Source of the DNA: an uncultured Blautia sp.
GTDB taxonomy: Bacteria > Bacillota > Clostridia > Lachnospirales > Lachnospiraceae
Assembly: GCA_900549015.1 (NCBI GenBank)
Contig: URMH01000012.1
Span: forward strand, 1 to 60,063
Reading direction: 5' to 3'
DNA length: 60,063 bases
Below, piece after piece: positions 7,360 through 16,077 of this stretch (positions are counted from its first letter, which is position 1; each line of letters begins with the position of its first letter). A program made the translations under genes and the position numbers. Under the pieces are notes generated by a model that saw only the letters and a list, made by a program, of their open reading frames with translations, was not told the origin of the DNA and did not search any database.

Positions 7360-9072
7360 ATGGAAAAATGGGTAGTCACAGCAAAGGGGGCAGATTTTCA
7401 GAAAATAGGACGAACCTTTGGAATTGACCCGGTTATTGCAAGACTTATACGAAACAGAGACGTGGTGGGAGACGAGGCAGTGCGGCAGTATCTTTTCGGA
7501 ACAATGGACGAGCTTCCCTCTCCCTGGCTTTTAAAGGATATGAAAAAAGCGGTGGAGATTATCAGAGAAAAGGTGCGGCAGAAAAAGAAAATCCGCATCA
7601 TTGGAGATTATGACATTGACGGCGTGACTTCTACGTATATTCTGATCCGCTGTTTTCAGAAAATCGGCGCACAGGCAGATACATATATTCCGGACAGGGT
7701 AGCAGACGGTTATGGGATTCATGAGCATCTTATAAAAAAGGCTCTGAAAGATGAAGTAGATACCATTGTAACCTGTGATAACGGAATTGCAGCTTCGGCA
7801 GAAATTGAAATGGCAAAAAAGGCGGGAATGACGGTGATCGTTACGGATCACCATGAGATTCCATATAAAGAAACAGAAGAAGGAAGGGAATATCAGATTC
7901 CTCCGGCAGATGCAGTCATTAATCCGAAACAGCCGGACTGCCCTTATCCCAACAAAAATTTATGCGGTGCTGTGGTGGCGTTTAAGTTTGCCTGCGCCCT
8001 TTACGAAAATTTTTCTTTTCCAAAGGAAGAGGCGGAAGAGCTTCTTGAGTTTGCGGCGATAGCAACAGTGGGGGACGTGATGGAACTACAGGGGGAAAAC
8101 AGGATTCTTGTAAAAGAAGGGCTTCGCCGGATTGCCGATACAAAAAATGTGGGACTTCGGGAGCTGATTCGTGCAAACGGACTGGAAGACGGAAAAATTA
8201 CGGCATACCATATAGGTTTTGTGCTGGGACCGTGTATTAATGCAAGCGGACGTCTTGATACAGCCGCTCGTTCACTTGCCCTTTTAAGTGCGAAAAACAG
8301 AGATGAGGCAGCCAGACTTGCGGGAGATTTAAAGGCTTTAAATGACAGCAGAAAAGCTCTTACAGAAAAGGGAAAAGAGGAGGCGATTTTTCAGGTAGAA
8401 CAGACGTCTCTCAAAAACGACAGAGTTCTCGTAATTTATCTGCCGGACTGCCATGAAAGCCTTGCCGGTATCATCGCAGGAAGGATTCGGGAAAAATACC
8501 ATAAGCCCGCGTTTGTTCTCACAAAAGGGGAAGCCTGTGTAAAAGGCAGCGGAAGATCCATAGAAGGATATTCCATGTATGAAGAGCTTGTAAAATGTGC
8601 AGACCTTATGGAGCAGTTTGGCGGTCACCCGATGGCGGCAGGACTTTCCATAAAAGAAGAAAATATAGAGATTTTTCGAAAGAGACTGAATCAAAACTGC
8701 AGTCTTACAGAAGAAGACTTGATTCCAAAGGTTGTTATCGACGTACCCATGCCGGTATCTTATATTACGAAGGAGCTGGTAGAGGAAATTTCTCTTCTGG
8801 AACCCTTTGGAAAAGGAAATACAAAGCCTGTTTTTGCCCAGAAGGATTTGAGGGTTTTAAATTTGAGAATTTTTGGGAAAAATCGAAATGTGGCAAAAAT
8901 GCAGCTTATGGATGGAAGCGGTACGATAATAGATGGAATTTATTTTGGGGAAGCCGAGAAGTTTTCGCAGTATGTTTCCGGCAAAGAAAGACTTATGATT
9001 ACTTATTATCCGGAGATCAACCGCTACCAGGGAAGAGAAAATTTACAGGTGATTATCCAGGAGTACCGCTGA
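7360..9072 (+). CDS. recJ: Single-stranded-DNA-specific 5'-3' exonuclease RecJ
   Basis: This 570-residue protein has the DHH-family motifs: DYDIDG at 83-88, an aspartate-bearing TCDNGIA at about 138-144, DHH at 163-165, and GGHPMAAG near 420-427 in the DHHA1 domain, followed by the OB-like C-terminal domain (to about 570). RecJ resects 5' ends for RecFOR recombination and for mismatch and base-excision repair, using Mn2+ or Mg2+. Length is standard for the family. ATG 7360 has GCGAGGAG about 8 nt upstream. Confidence 0.93.
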   Translation: MEKWVVTAKGADFQKIGRTFGIDPVIARLIRNRDVVGDEAVRQYLFGTMDELPSPWLLKDMKKAVEIIREKVRQKKKIRIIGDYDIDGVTSTYILIRCFQKIGAQADTYIPDRVADGYGIHEHLIKKALKDEVDTIVTCDNGIAASAEIEMAKKAGMTVIVTDHHEIPYKETEEGREYQIPPADAVINPKQPDCPYPNKNLCGAVVAFKFACALYENFSFPKEEAEELLEFAAIATVGDVMELQGENRILVKEGLRRIADTKNVGLRELIRANGLEDGKITAYHIGFVLGPCINASGRLDTAARSLALLSAKNRDEAARLAGDLKALNDSRKALTEKGKEEAIFQVEQTSLKNDRVLVIYLPDCHESLAGIIAGRIREKYHKPAFVLTKGEACVKGSGRSIEGYSMYEELVKCADLMEQFGGHPMAAGLSIKEENIEIFRKRLNQNCSLTEEDLIPKVVIDVPMPVSYITKELVEEISLLEPFGKGNTKPVFAQKDLRVLNLRIFGKNRNVAKMQLMDGSGTIIDGIYFGEAEKFSQYVSGKERLMITYYPEINRYQGRENLQVIIQEYR

Positions 9073-9119
9073 AAAACTCGAAAGTGAGCGCATTTATGCG
9101 GATTCTGTCGGGTTTTAGA

Positions 9120-9148
9120 TTGATTCCGGCATAGAAAAGTGATATACT
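9120..9148 (+). promoter_or_regulatory. Sigma-A promoter of apt
   Basis: TTGATT (9120-9125) and TATACT (9143-9148) are 17 bp apart, and TGA immediately before the -10 forms a TG extension. The apt start lies 38 nt downstream. Confidence 0.65.
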
Positions 9149-9185
9149 AAAAAATATTTATGAGATAAAGTGGAGGAATGGGAAA

Positions 9186-9710
9186 ATGAAAAGACTAGAA
9201 GAGTATGTAAGAAGTATACCGGATTTCCCGGAACCGGGAATTATTTTTCGCGATGTGACAAGTATTTTGCAGGATGCAGACGGATTGAAGCTTGCTATTG
9301 ATTCCATGCAGGAATGTTTAAAAGATACAGATGTAGATGTGATTGTAGGTACAGAATCAAGAGGTTTTATTTTTGGAGTTCCCATTGCCTATAATCTTCA
9401 TAAACCGTTTGTACCGGTTCGTAAAAAAGGAAAACTTCCCTGCGAGACAATATCAGAAAGCTATGATCTGGAATATGGAAGTGCAACCATTGAGATGCAC
9501 AAAGATTCTATCAAACCGGGGCAGAAGGTTGCCGTTGTGGACGATCTGATCGCAACAGGAGGAACTATTGAAGCTGCGATCCATATGATAGAGGAGCTTG
9601 GCGGCGAAGTTGTCAAGGTAGTATTCCTTATGGAGCTTGCCGGTCTGAAGGGAAGAGAAAAGCTGAAAAATTACGATGTAGCGTCTGTAATCTGCTACGA
9701 AGGAAAGTAA
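9186..9710 (+). CDS. apt: Adenine phosphoribosyltransferase
   Basis: This 174-residue enzyme salvages adenine to AMP with PRPP in the cytoplasm. The PRPP-binding loop VAVVDDLIATGGT (about 116-128) is intact. The N-terminal IPDFPEPGIIFRDVT and the GTESRGFIFG element are characteristic of Apt. Length matches the family (about 170-180). GTGGAGGAAT precedes ATG 9186. It lies upstream of rel, the usual clostridial and bacillary order recJ-apt-rel. Confidence 0.95.
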   Translation: MKRLEEYVRSIPDFPEPGIIFRDVTSILQDADGLKLAIDSMQECLKDTDVDVIVGTESRGFIFGVPIAYNLHKPFVPVRKKGKLPCETISESYDLEYGSATIEMHKDSIKPGQKVAVVDDLIATGGTIEAAIHMIEELGGEVVKVVFLMELAGLKGREKLKNYDVASVICYEGK

Positions 9711-9744
9711 AACCTATTGTATTGTAGACAGGCAGGTGGAATTG

Positions 9745-12069
9745 ATGGCAGAGATTATAAACGGAAAAGAAGAGAATACCGTACAGATAGAAAAGGAAAA
9801 ACTGGAATCTGTAAAAAAAGCAGATGCGGCAGTAAAATCCATGAATGATTTTACAAGCCCGGAAGTGCTTTATAAAGAGCTCATTACCAGTGTGCGGAAA
9901 TACCACCCTTCTGCGGATATTTCCATGATTGAGAAGGCGTATGCAGTTGCGAGCGAAGCGCATAAGGATCAGAAGAGAAAATCAGGGGAACCGTATATTA
10001 TCCACCCTCTTTGCGTGGCGATCATTCTTGCAGATCTGGAGCTTGACAAGGAGACGATCGTAGCGGGGCTTCTTCACGATGCAGTGGAGGATACCTGGAT
10101 GACGTATGAGGAAGTGGAAAAAGAATTTGGCTCTGAGGTGGCGCTTCTTGTGGACGGTGTCACAAAGCTGGGACAGTTATCCTATGCTGCAGACAAGGTG
10201 GAGGTCCAGGCGGAAAATTTAAGAAAGATGTTTCTTGCAATGGCAAAGGACATCAGAGTCATTCTTATTAAGCTGGCAGACCGCCTTCACAATATGCGTA
10301 CTCTTCAGTATATGCGTCCGGAGAAGCAGCAGGAAAAAGCAAGAGAAACAATGGATATTTACGCTCCCATTGCCATGCGTCTCGGTATTTCCAAGATCAA
10401 GGTGGAGCTGGATGATCTTTCTCTTAAATACCTGAAGCCGGATGTATATTATGACCTTGTGGAAAAAGTAGCTCTTCGAAAGAGCGTAAGAGAAGAGTTC
10501 GTGGGAAAAATTGTACAGCAGGTCAAAAAGCATATGGAAGATGCCAATATCAAAGCCCAGGTAGACGGGCGTGTCAAGCATTTTTTCAGTATCTATAAAA
10601 AGATGGTAAATCAGGATAAGACCATTGACCAGATTTACGACTTATTTGCTGTGCGCATTCTTGTAGATACTGTAAAAGACTGTTATGCGGCGCTTGGCGT
10701 GATTCATGAAATGTATAAGCCCATTCCGGGACGATTCAAAGATTATATTGCAATGCCAAAACCGAATATGTACCAGTCTCTTCACACAACGCTGATCGGA
10801 CCGAATGGACAGCCTTTTGAGATTCAGATCCGTACCTTTGAGATGCACAAAACAGCAGAGTACGGAATCGCGGCGCACTGGAAATATAAAGAATCCTCAG
10901 ACGGAAAGGTTCCGGTGAAAAAGAGTGAGGAAGAGAAGTTAAACTGGCTTCGCCAAATCTTGGAATGGCAGAGAGATATGTCTGACAACCGGGAGTTTAT
11001 GAGTCTTCTGAAAAATGACCTGAACCTGTTTGCAGATAATGTATATTGTTTTACACCTCAGGGAGATGTAAAAAACCTTCCAACAGGCTCTACCCCCATT
11101 GACTTTGCTTACAGTGTACACAGTGCAGTAGGAAATAAAATGGTGGGAGCCAGAGTAAACGGAAAGTTGGTTCCTATTGAGTACCAGATTAAAAATGGAG
11201 ACCGTATTGAGATCATTACTTCTCAGAATTCCCAGGGACCAAGCCGGGACTGGCTGAAAATTGTAAAGAGCACGCAGGCAAAAAACAAGATCAATCAGTG
11301 GTTTAAAAAAGAACTGAAAGAGGATAATATTTTAAAGGGTAAGGAAATGCTTGCTCAGTATGCCAAAAACAAAGGCTTTAAAATTACTCTTTATACAAAA
11401 ACGCCGTATCAGGAAGCCGTTATGCGCAAATACGGATTCCGCGACTGGGACTCAGTTCTTGCGGCGATCGGCCACGGCGGATTAAAAGAAGGTCAGGTCT
11501 TTAATAAGCTGGTAGAAGCCTATGATAAGGAAAACAAAAAGAATCTTACAGATGAACAGGTTCTTGAAGCTGCCACAGAAAATCAGGAAAAGCTTCACAT
11601 TACAAAAAATAAGGGCGGCATTATTGTAAGAGGTATTCATGATGTTGCCGTTCGTTTTTCAAAATGCTGCAGTCCCATACCGGGAGACGAAATTGTGGGA
11701 TTTGTCACAAGGGGAAGAGGAATCACCATTCACAGGACAGACTGTATTAATGTGTTAAATATGTCGGAGCTTGACAGAAGTCGTCTGATTGAGGCAGAGT
11801 GGCAGTCTCCGGAATCAGCCAATTCAGAAACTTATATGGCGGAGATTCAGATTTATGCAAATAACAGAACCGGTCTTCTTGTAGATCTTTCCAAGATTTT
11901 TACAGAGAGAAAAATAGACGTTCGCGGAATGAGCAGCCGTACCAGCAAGCAGGAGAAAGCGACCATTTCCATGAGCTTTAATGTAAAATGCAAGGAAGAG
12001 TTAAATACTCTGATTGAAAAAATCCGCCAGGTAGACAGCGTTATTGATGTGGAACGTACAACTGGCTGA
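9745..12069 (+). CDS. rel: Bifunctional (p)ppGpp synthetase/hydrolase
   Basis: This 774-residue RelA/SpoT homologue makes (p)ppGpp from ATP and GTP/GDP during amino-acid starvation and hydrolyses it otherwise. Its HD hydrolase domain (about 45-200) has HDAVEDT near 110, and GDRLHNMRTL-type residues (ADRLHNMRTL). The synthetase domain follows (about 240-380, YDLFAVRILV and QSLHTTLIG). The TGS domain is near 405-465 (VYCFTPQGDVKNLPTG), then a Cys-bearing SKCCSPIPGD region, and ACT at about 700-774. All catalytic segments look intact. ATG 9745 has AGGTGG 5 nt upstream, better placed than the in-frame GTG at 9736. Confidence 0.95.
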   Translation: MAEIINGKEENTVQIEKEKLESVKKADAAVKSMNDFTSPEVLYKELITSVRKYHPSADISMIEKAYAVASEAHKDQKRKSGEPYIIHPLCVAIILADLELDKETIVAGLLHDAVEDTWMTYEEVEKEFGSEVALLVDGVTKLGQLSYAADKVEVQAENLRKMFLAMAKDIRVILIKLADRLHNMRTLQYMRPEKQQEKARETMDIYAPIAMRLGISKIKVELDDLSLKYLKPDVYYDLVEKVALRKSVREEFVGKIVQQVKKHMEDANIKAQVDGRVKHFFSIYKKMVNQDKTIDQIYDLFAVRILVDTVKDCYAALGVIHEMYKPIPGRFKDYIAMPKPNMYQSLHTTLIGPNGQPFEIQIRTFEMHKTAEYGIAAHWKYKESSDGKVPVKKSEEEKLNWLRQILEWQRDMSDNREFMSLLKNDLNLFADNVYCFTPQGDVKNLPTGSTPIDFAYSVHSAVGNKMVGARVNGKLVPIEYQIKNGDRIEIITSQNSQGPSRDWLKIVKSTQAKNKINQWFKKELKEDNILKGKEMLAQYAKNKGFKITLYTKTPYQEAVMRKYGFRDWDSVLAAIGHGGLKEGQVFNKLVEAYDKENKKNLTDEQVLEAATENQEKLHITKNKGGIIVRGIHDVAVRFSKCCSPIPGDEIVGFVTRGRGITIHRTDCINVLNMSELDRSRLIEAEWQSPESANSETYMAEIQIYANNRTGLLVDLSKIFTERKIDVRGMSSRTSKQEKATISMSFNVKCKEELNTLIEKIRQVDSVIDVERTTG

Positions 12070-12079
12070 GGAGGAAAAA

Positions 12080-12712
12080 ATGAAAAACGCAGAGCTTTAT
12101 AAAAGTATCCTTGGAAGCGTATATACAAACTGTTATTTTCTGAAAAACAAGAGTACAGGCGAGGTACTGATTGTTGACCCTGCAGATGAAGCAGAAAAGA
12201 TTTTTGAAAAAGTAAATGAAATTTCCGGAACGCCAAAGGCAGTCCTTCTGACACACGGCCATTTTGACCACATTCAGGCAGTGGAGGAAGTGAGACAGAA
12301 GTATCACATCCCTGTTTATGCACAGAGGGAAGAGGCGAAAATGCTTCTTGACGCTTCCCTTAATCTGTCCGGAAACTGCGGAAGGATTTCCTGCTCCATA
12401 GAAGCGGACACGCTTCTTTCAGATCTGCAGGTGTTCGAGGCGGCAGGATTTTCTATTCAGGTGATCCATACGCCGGGACATACAGAGGGAAGCTGCTGTT
12501 ATTATATAGAAGAAGAAAATCTTCTGTTCAGCGGAGATACTCTGTTTTACGGTTCTGTGGGAAGAACAGATCTGCCGGGAGGCAGCATGGGAGAAATTGT
12601 GAGAAGCCTCCACAAACTTGTGGATTCTCTTCCGGAGGAGACAGAGGTTTATCCGGGACACGATACGTCCACAACCATTGGATATGAAAAGAGGTACAAT
12701 CCATTTGTATAA
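12080..12712 (+). CDS. Metallo-beta-lactamase-fold hydrolase, glyoxalase II-like
   Basis: This 210-residue protein has the full di-metal site: THGHFDH (about 58-64), HTPGHTEGS, FSGDTLF and YPGHD. The short length resembles the YcbL/GloB-like subfamily rather than full glyoxalase II with its C-terminal domain; the substrate may be a thioester but is not proven. GAGGAGG sits 4 nt upstream of ATG 12080; an upstream in-frame ATG lies inside rel and has no site. It is placed between rel and hemZ, as in many Clostridia. Confidence 0.85.
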   Translation: MKNAELYKSILGSVYTNCYFLKNKSTGEVLIVDPADEAEKIFEKVNEISGTPKAVLLTHGHFDHIQAVEEVRQKYHIPVYAQREEAKMLLDASLNLSGNCGRISCSIEADTLLSDLQVFEAAGFSIQVIHTPGHTEGSCCYYIEEENLLFSGDTLFYGSVGRTDLPGGSMGEIVRSLHKLVDSLPEETEVYPGHDTSTTIGYEKRYNPFV

Positions 12713-14231
12713 AATCAGGATTTTATTTTTAGACAGAGAATTTGAACATGATGTATACGAACTGATACGGGCGTTTTACCCGGAAAGTGAAATACATACC
12801 ATCTACGAAGAAGAAGCCGGACAGGAAGAATACAACCTTTCCTTTACTGTGTCAGAGGAAAATGGAAGCTTTGTCTTAAGATACAAAGGGGAAGGTCATA
12901 ACGGCGTAACAAGCGCGGAGAAAATAAAGGGGCACTCCTGCAGTCAGGAAGAAGATGCCCCTGTTTTCTGTAAATCAGAAGAAGAATCTGACCGCACGCT
13001 TCGAAAAGAAAATAAAGACATTATAAAATATGGCCTTTATAAGCTTCTTGTAAAGCTTACGGGAAGGACTTTGCCCTGGGGAAATTTAACGGGAATCCGT
13101 CCGGTAAAGCTTGCAATGGCAATGATAGAATCCGGAATGAAAAATTCCGAGACTGCACAGGAAATGCGGGAGCGGTATCTCGTAAGCCCGGAAAAAACAG
13201 CGCTTGCAGTGGCAATCGCAAACAGAGAGAGGGATATTCTCAAAAAGATTGATTATGAAAAAGGATACAGCCTCTATATCGGTGTTCCGTTTTGCCCAAG
13301 TATTTGCCTTTACTGTTCATTCAGCTCTTATCCTTTAAACGTATGGAAGGACAGGGTAGACGCATACGTAGATGCCCTCTGCCGGGAAATCCGGGAGACA
13401 GCGCCTATGATGACGGGAAGAAAGCTGGATACTATTTACATTGGAGGAGGAACGCCGACGACACTGGAGCCGGAGCAGCTTAGAAGGGTGCTTCATCAGG
13501 TGGAAGAAAGCTTCGGATTTGACGGTCTTTTGGAATTTACCATAGAGGCGGGTCGGCCTGACAGTATTACAAGAGAAAAGCTTCAGGCGATCCGGGAATT
13601 TCCAGTTACAAGAATTTCTGTAAATCCCCAGACTATGAATCAGGAAACACTGGATATTATCGGAAGACGCCATACAGTGGAAGAGACTGAAAAAGCTTTT
13701 TGTCTGGCACGGGAGCTTGGATTTGACAACATCAATATGGACCTGATCGTGGGACTTCCGGGAGAAGATATTTCCAAAGTGCAAAATACGCTGGACAGGG
13801 TCAGAACTCTTGCACCGGACAGCCTGACCGTGCACTCCCTTGCTGTAAAACGTGCGGCAAGGCTTAATATGTTCAAAGACAAATACCAGGAAATGACATT
13901 TGAAAATAATCAGGAGATTATGAATCTGACTATGGAAGCTGCCCGTGAAATGGAAATGAGCCCTTATTATCTGTACAGACAGAAAAATATGAAGGGCAAT
14001 TTTGAGAATGTGGGCTATGCAAAGACAGATAAGGCTGGAATTTATAATATTCTGATCATGGAAGAAAAACAGCCTATTATTGCACTGGGAGCAGGAGGTT
14101 CTTCCAAGCTTGTTTTTGATGGCGGAAGAAGAATTGAACGTGTGGAAAATGTAAAAGACGTCACAAATTACATTTCCAGGATTGAAGAAATGATAGAAAG
14201 AAAACGTGCGGGCATTGAAAGGTGGCTGTAG
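12705..14231 (+). CDS. hemZ: HemZ-type coproporphyrinogen dehydrogenase (radical SAM)
   Basis: This roughly 508-residue protein has C197-x3-C201-x2-C204 (CPSICLYC), the GGGTPTTLEPEQL element and EAGRPDSI of the HemN/HemZ radical SAM family. HemZ-type proteins carry an extra N-terminal domain, present here (about 1-185). Canonical family members decarboxylate coproporphyrinogen III, but clostridial HemZ often lacks a complete haem pathway nearby, so the real substrate is open. The start is ambiguous: GAGG at 12691-12694 favours TTG 12705, overlapping the previous gene by 8 nt; ATG 12684 has no visible ribosome site. Confidence 0.82.
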   Translation: MYKIRILFLDREFEHDVYELIRAFYPESEIHTIYEEEAGQEEYNLSFTVSEENGSFVLRYKGEGHNGVTSAEKIKGHSCSQEEDAPVFCKSEEESDRTLRKENKDIIKYGLYKLLVKLTGRTLPWGNLTGIRPVKLAMAMIESGMKNSETAQEMRERYLVSPEKTALAVAIANRERDILKKIDYEKGYSLYIGVPFCPSICLYCSFSSYPLNVWKDRVDAYVDALCREIRETAPMMTGRKLDTIYIGGGTPTTLEPEQLRRVLHQVEESFGFDGLLEFTIEAGRPDSITREKLQAIREFPVTRISVNPQTMNQETLDIIGRRHTVEETEKAFCLARELGFDNINMDLIVGLPGEDISKVQNTLDRVRTLAPDSLTVHSLAVKRAARLNMFKDKYQEMTFENNQEIMNLTMEAAREMEMSPYYLYRQKNMKGNFENVGYAKTDKAGIYNILIMEEKQPIIALGAGGSSKLVFDGGRRIERVENVKDVTNYISRIEEMIERKRAGIERWL

Positions 14232-14809
14232 TTTTGGAGACAGCATTGACGACAACAGAAAAAAAAGGGATTCTTAAATTTGACCTGGAATCCGAGCTGC
14301 ATCATGGTATGGACGTAAGCAATCTTGCATACGAGGTGGCGAAAGAACTGTCTCTTTCTGAGGCGGTGTGCCATGACCTGGCAGTCGCAGGTATGCTTCA
14401 CGATATTGGAAAGTTAAAACTGACCGGGTATATTAACGGGCAGGAGCAGGATCCTCTCGTGATAGAGGAGCTGAAATATGTAAGAATGCACTCTACTCTT
14501 GGATATGAGGTGCTGAAAAAACAGGGGTATTCAGAATTTATCCTGAAAAGTATTTTATATCACCATGAAAATTTTGACGGGACAGGGTATCCGTCGAATC
14601 TGGCAGGAGAGGAAATTCCTCTGGGAGCCAGAATATTAAGAGTCTGCGATGTGTTTGCAGCTCTTCGCTCAGACCGGCCGTACAGACCGGCGTTTGATGT
14701 GGAAACAGTGATGGAGCTTATGATAGAAGAAATAAAAAATTTCGATATGCAGGTATTTCTTGCATTTCAGAGAGTGGTTCATAATAAAGGAGGAAAGATA
14801 TGGCATTAA
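14222..14809 (+). CDS. HD-GYP domain protein
   Basis: This protein of up to 195 residues carries HDIGK (about 60-64) and HHENFDGTGYP, the signature of HD-GYP phosphodiesterases that degrade cyclic di-GMP. It is a stand-alone domain without a receiver or sensor part, shorter than most HD-GYP proteins. The substrate cannot be proven from sequence. GTG 14222 overlaps the end of hemZ; TTG 14234 is equally likely because AAAGGTGG ends 8 nt before it. It ends by overlapping hisS by 10 nt, so it is probably co-transcribed with hemZ and hisS. Confidence 0.75.
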   Translation: MAVVLETALTTTEKKGILKFDLESELHHGMDVSNLAYEVAKELSLSEAVCHDLAVAGMLHDIGKLKLTGYINGQEQDPLVIEELKYVRMHSTLGYEVLKKQGYSEFILKSILYHHENFDGTGYPSNLAGEEIPLGARILRVCDVFAALRSDRPYRPAFDVETVMELMIEEIKNFDMQVFLAFQRVVHNKGGKIWH

Positions 14810-16056
14810 AGAAAAAACCGGTAACCGGAATGAAAGATATTTTACCCAGGGAGATGGAAATCCGAAATTATGTGATGAATATGATCCGGGAGACATACGG
14901 CACATTTGGATTTTCTTCTATAGAAACTCCCTGCGTGGAGCATATTGAAAATCTTTGCAGCAAGCAGGGCGGAGAAAACGAAAAACTGATTTTTAAAATC
15001 TTAAAAAGAGGAGAAAAATTAAAACTTGAGGAGGCAAAGGAGGAGGCGGATCTTGTGGACTCCGGGCTTCGCTATGACCTTACGGTTCCTCTTTCCAGAT
15101 ATTACTCCAATCATGCAAATGAGCTTCCGACCCCTTTTAAAGCCCTTCAGATGGGAAATGTATGGAGAGCCGACCGCCCCCAGAGAGGGCGTTTCCGTCA
15201 GTTCATGCAGTGTGATATTGATATTTTAGGGGAGCCGACTTATCTTGCAGAAATCGAGCTCGTTCTTGCAACGACAACCCTTCTTGGAAAACTGGATTTC
15301 CACAATTTTACAATCCGTATCAATGACCGCAAGATATTAAAGGCAATGGCAAAATACAGCGGTTTCCCGGAGGAAAGCTTTGATACCGTATTTATTATCC
15401 TTGATAAGATGGATAAAATCGGACTGGACGGCGTTGCAGAGGAGCTGAAAAAAGAAGGCTTTGCCGAGGATAGCATTGACACATACCTGGGAATGTTCAA
15501 AGAGGTGACAAACGATACAGAAGGCGTTCGTTTCCTCGGAGAAAAATTAAAAGACGTTCTGGAACCGGGCGTTGCAGAAGATCTTCAGACAATTATCTCC
15601 ACAGTGGACAGCGTAAAGACAGCAGATTTTAAAATGTCCTTTGACCCGACACTTGTACGCGGTATGTCTTATTACACAGGACCGATTTTTGAGATCGCAA
15701 TGGACGAGTTCGGCGGAAGCGTAGGCGGCGGCGGACGTTACGATGAAATGATCGGAAAATTCACAGGAAATCAGACATGTGCCTGCGGTTTTTCCATTGG
15801 TTTCGAGCGAATTGTTATGCTTCTTCTGGAAAGAGGATATGAGGTTCCTACAAAGAACGGCAAAAAAGCATATCTTATAGAGAAAAATATGCCGGCAGAT
15901 AAGCTTCTTGCGATTTTAAAACAGGCGGAAGAAGAGAGAAGCACAGGAACGCAGGTAAACATTTCCATTATGAAGAAAAATAAGAAGTTCCAGAAGGAAC
16001 AGATGATGACAGAAGGATATACAGAGTTCGTGGAATTTTTCCGCGACAGAATGTAA
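14800..16056 (+). CDS. hisS: Histidyl-tRNA synthetase
   Basis: This 418-residue class II synthetase charges tRNA-His. Motif 1 and 2 regions and the two histidine-specific signatures are visible: LVRGMSYYTGPIFEI and GGSVGGGGRYDEMIGKFTG. The N-terminus KKKPVTGMKDILPREM is typical. AAAGGAGGAAAG sits 7-8 nt upstream of ATG 14800. The C-terminal anticodon domain is somewhat short but complete to a natural end. It is followed 21 nt later by aspS, the conserved hisS-aspS pair. Confidence 0.95.
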   Translation: MALKKKPVTGMKDILPREMEIRNYVMNMIRETYGTFGFSSIETPCVEHIENLCSKQGGENEKLIFKILKRGEKLKLEEAKEEADLVDSGLRYDLTVPLSRYYSNHANELPTPFKALQMGNVWRADRPQRGRFRQFMQCDIDILGEPTYLAEIELVLATTTLLGKLDFHNFTIRINDRKILKAMAKYSGFPEESFDTVFIILDKMDKIGLDGVAEELKKEGFAEDSIDTYLGMFKEVTNDTEGVRFLGEKLKDVLEPGVAEDLQTIISTVDSVKTADFKMSFDPTLVRGMSYYTGPIFEIAMDEFGGSVGGGGRYDEMIGKFTGNQTCACGFSIGFERIVMLLLERGYEVPTKNGKKAYLIEKNMPADKLLAILKQAEEERSTGTQVNISIMKKNKKFQKEQMMTEGYTEFVEFFRDRM

Positions 16057-16077
16057 AAATCAGGAGGATAGAGAATT

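Noticed and set aside
13335..14255. 306-codon reverse open frame under hemZ
   Set aside because: Shadow of hemZ; composition is that of an antisense frame.
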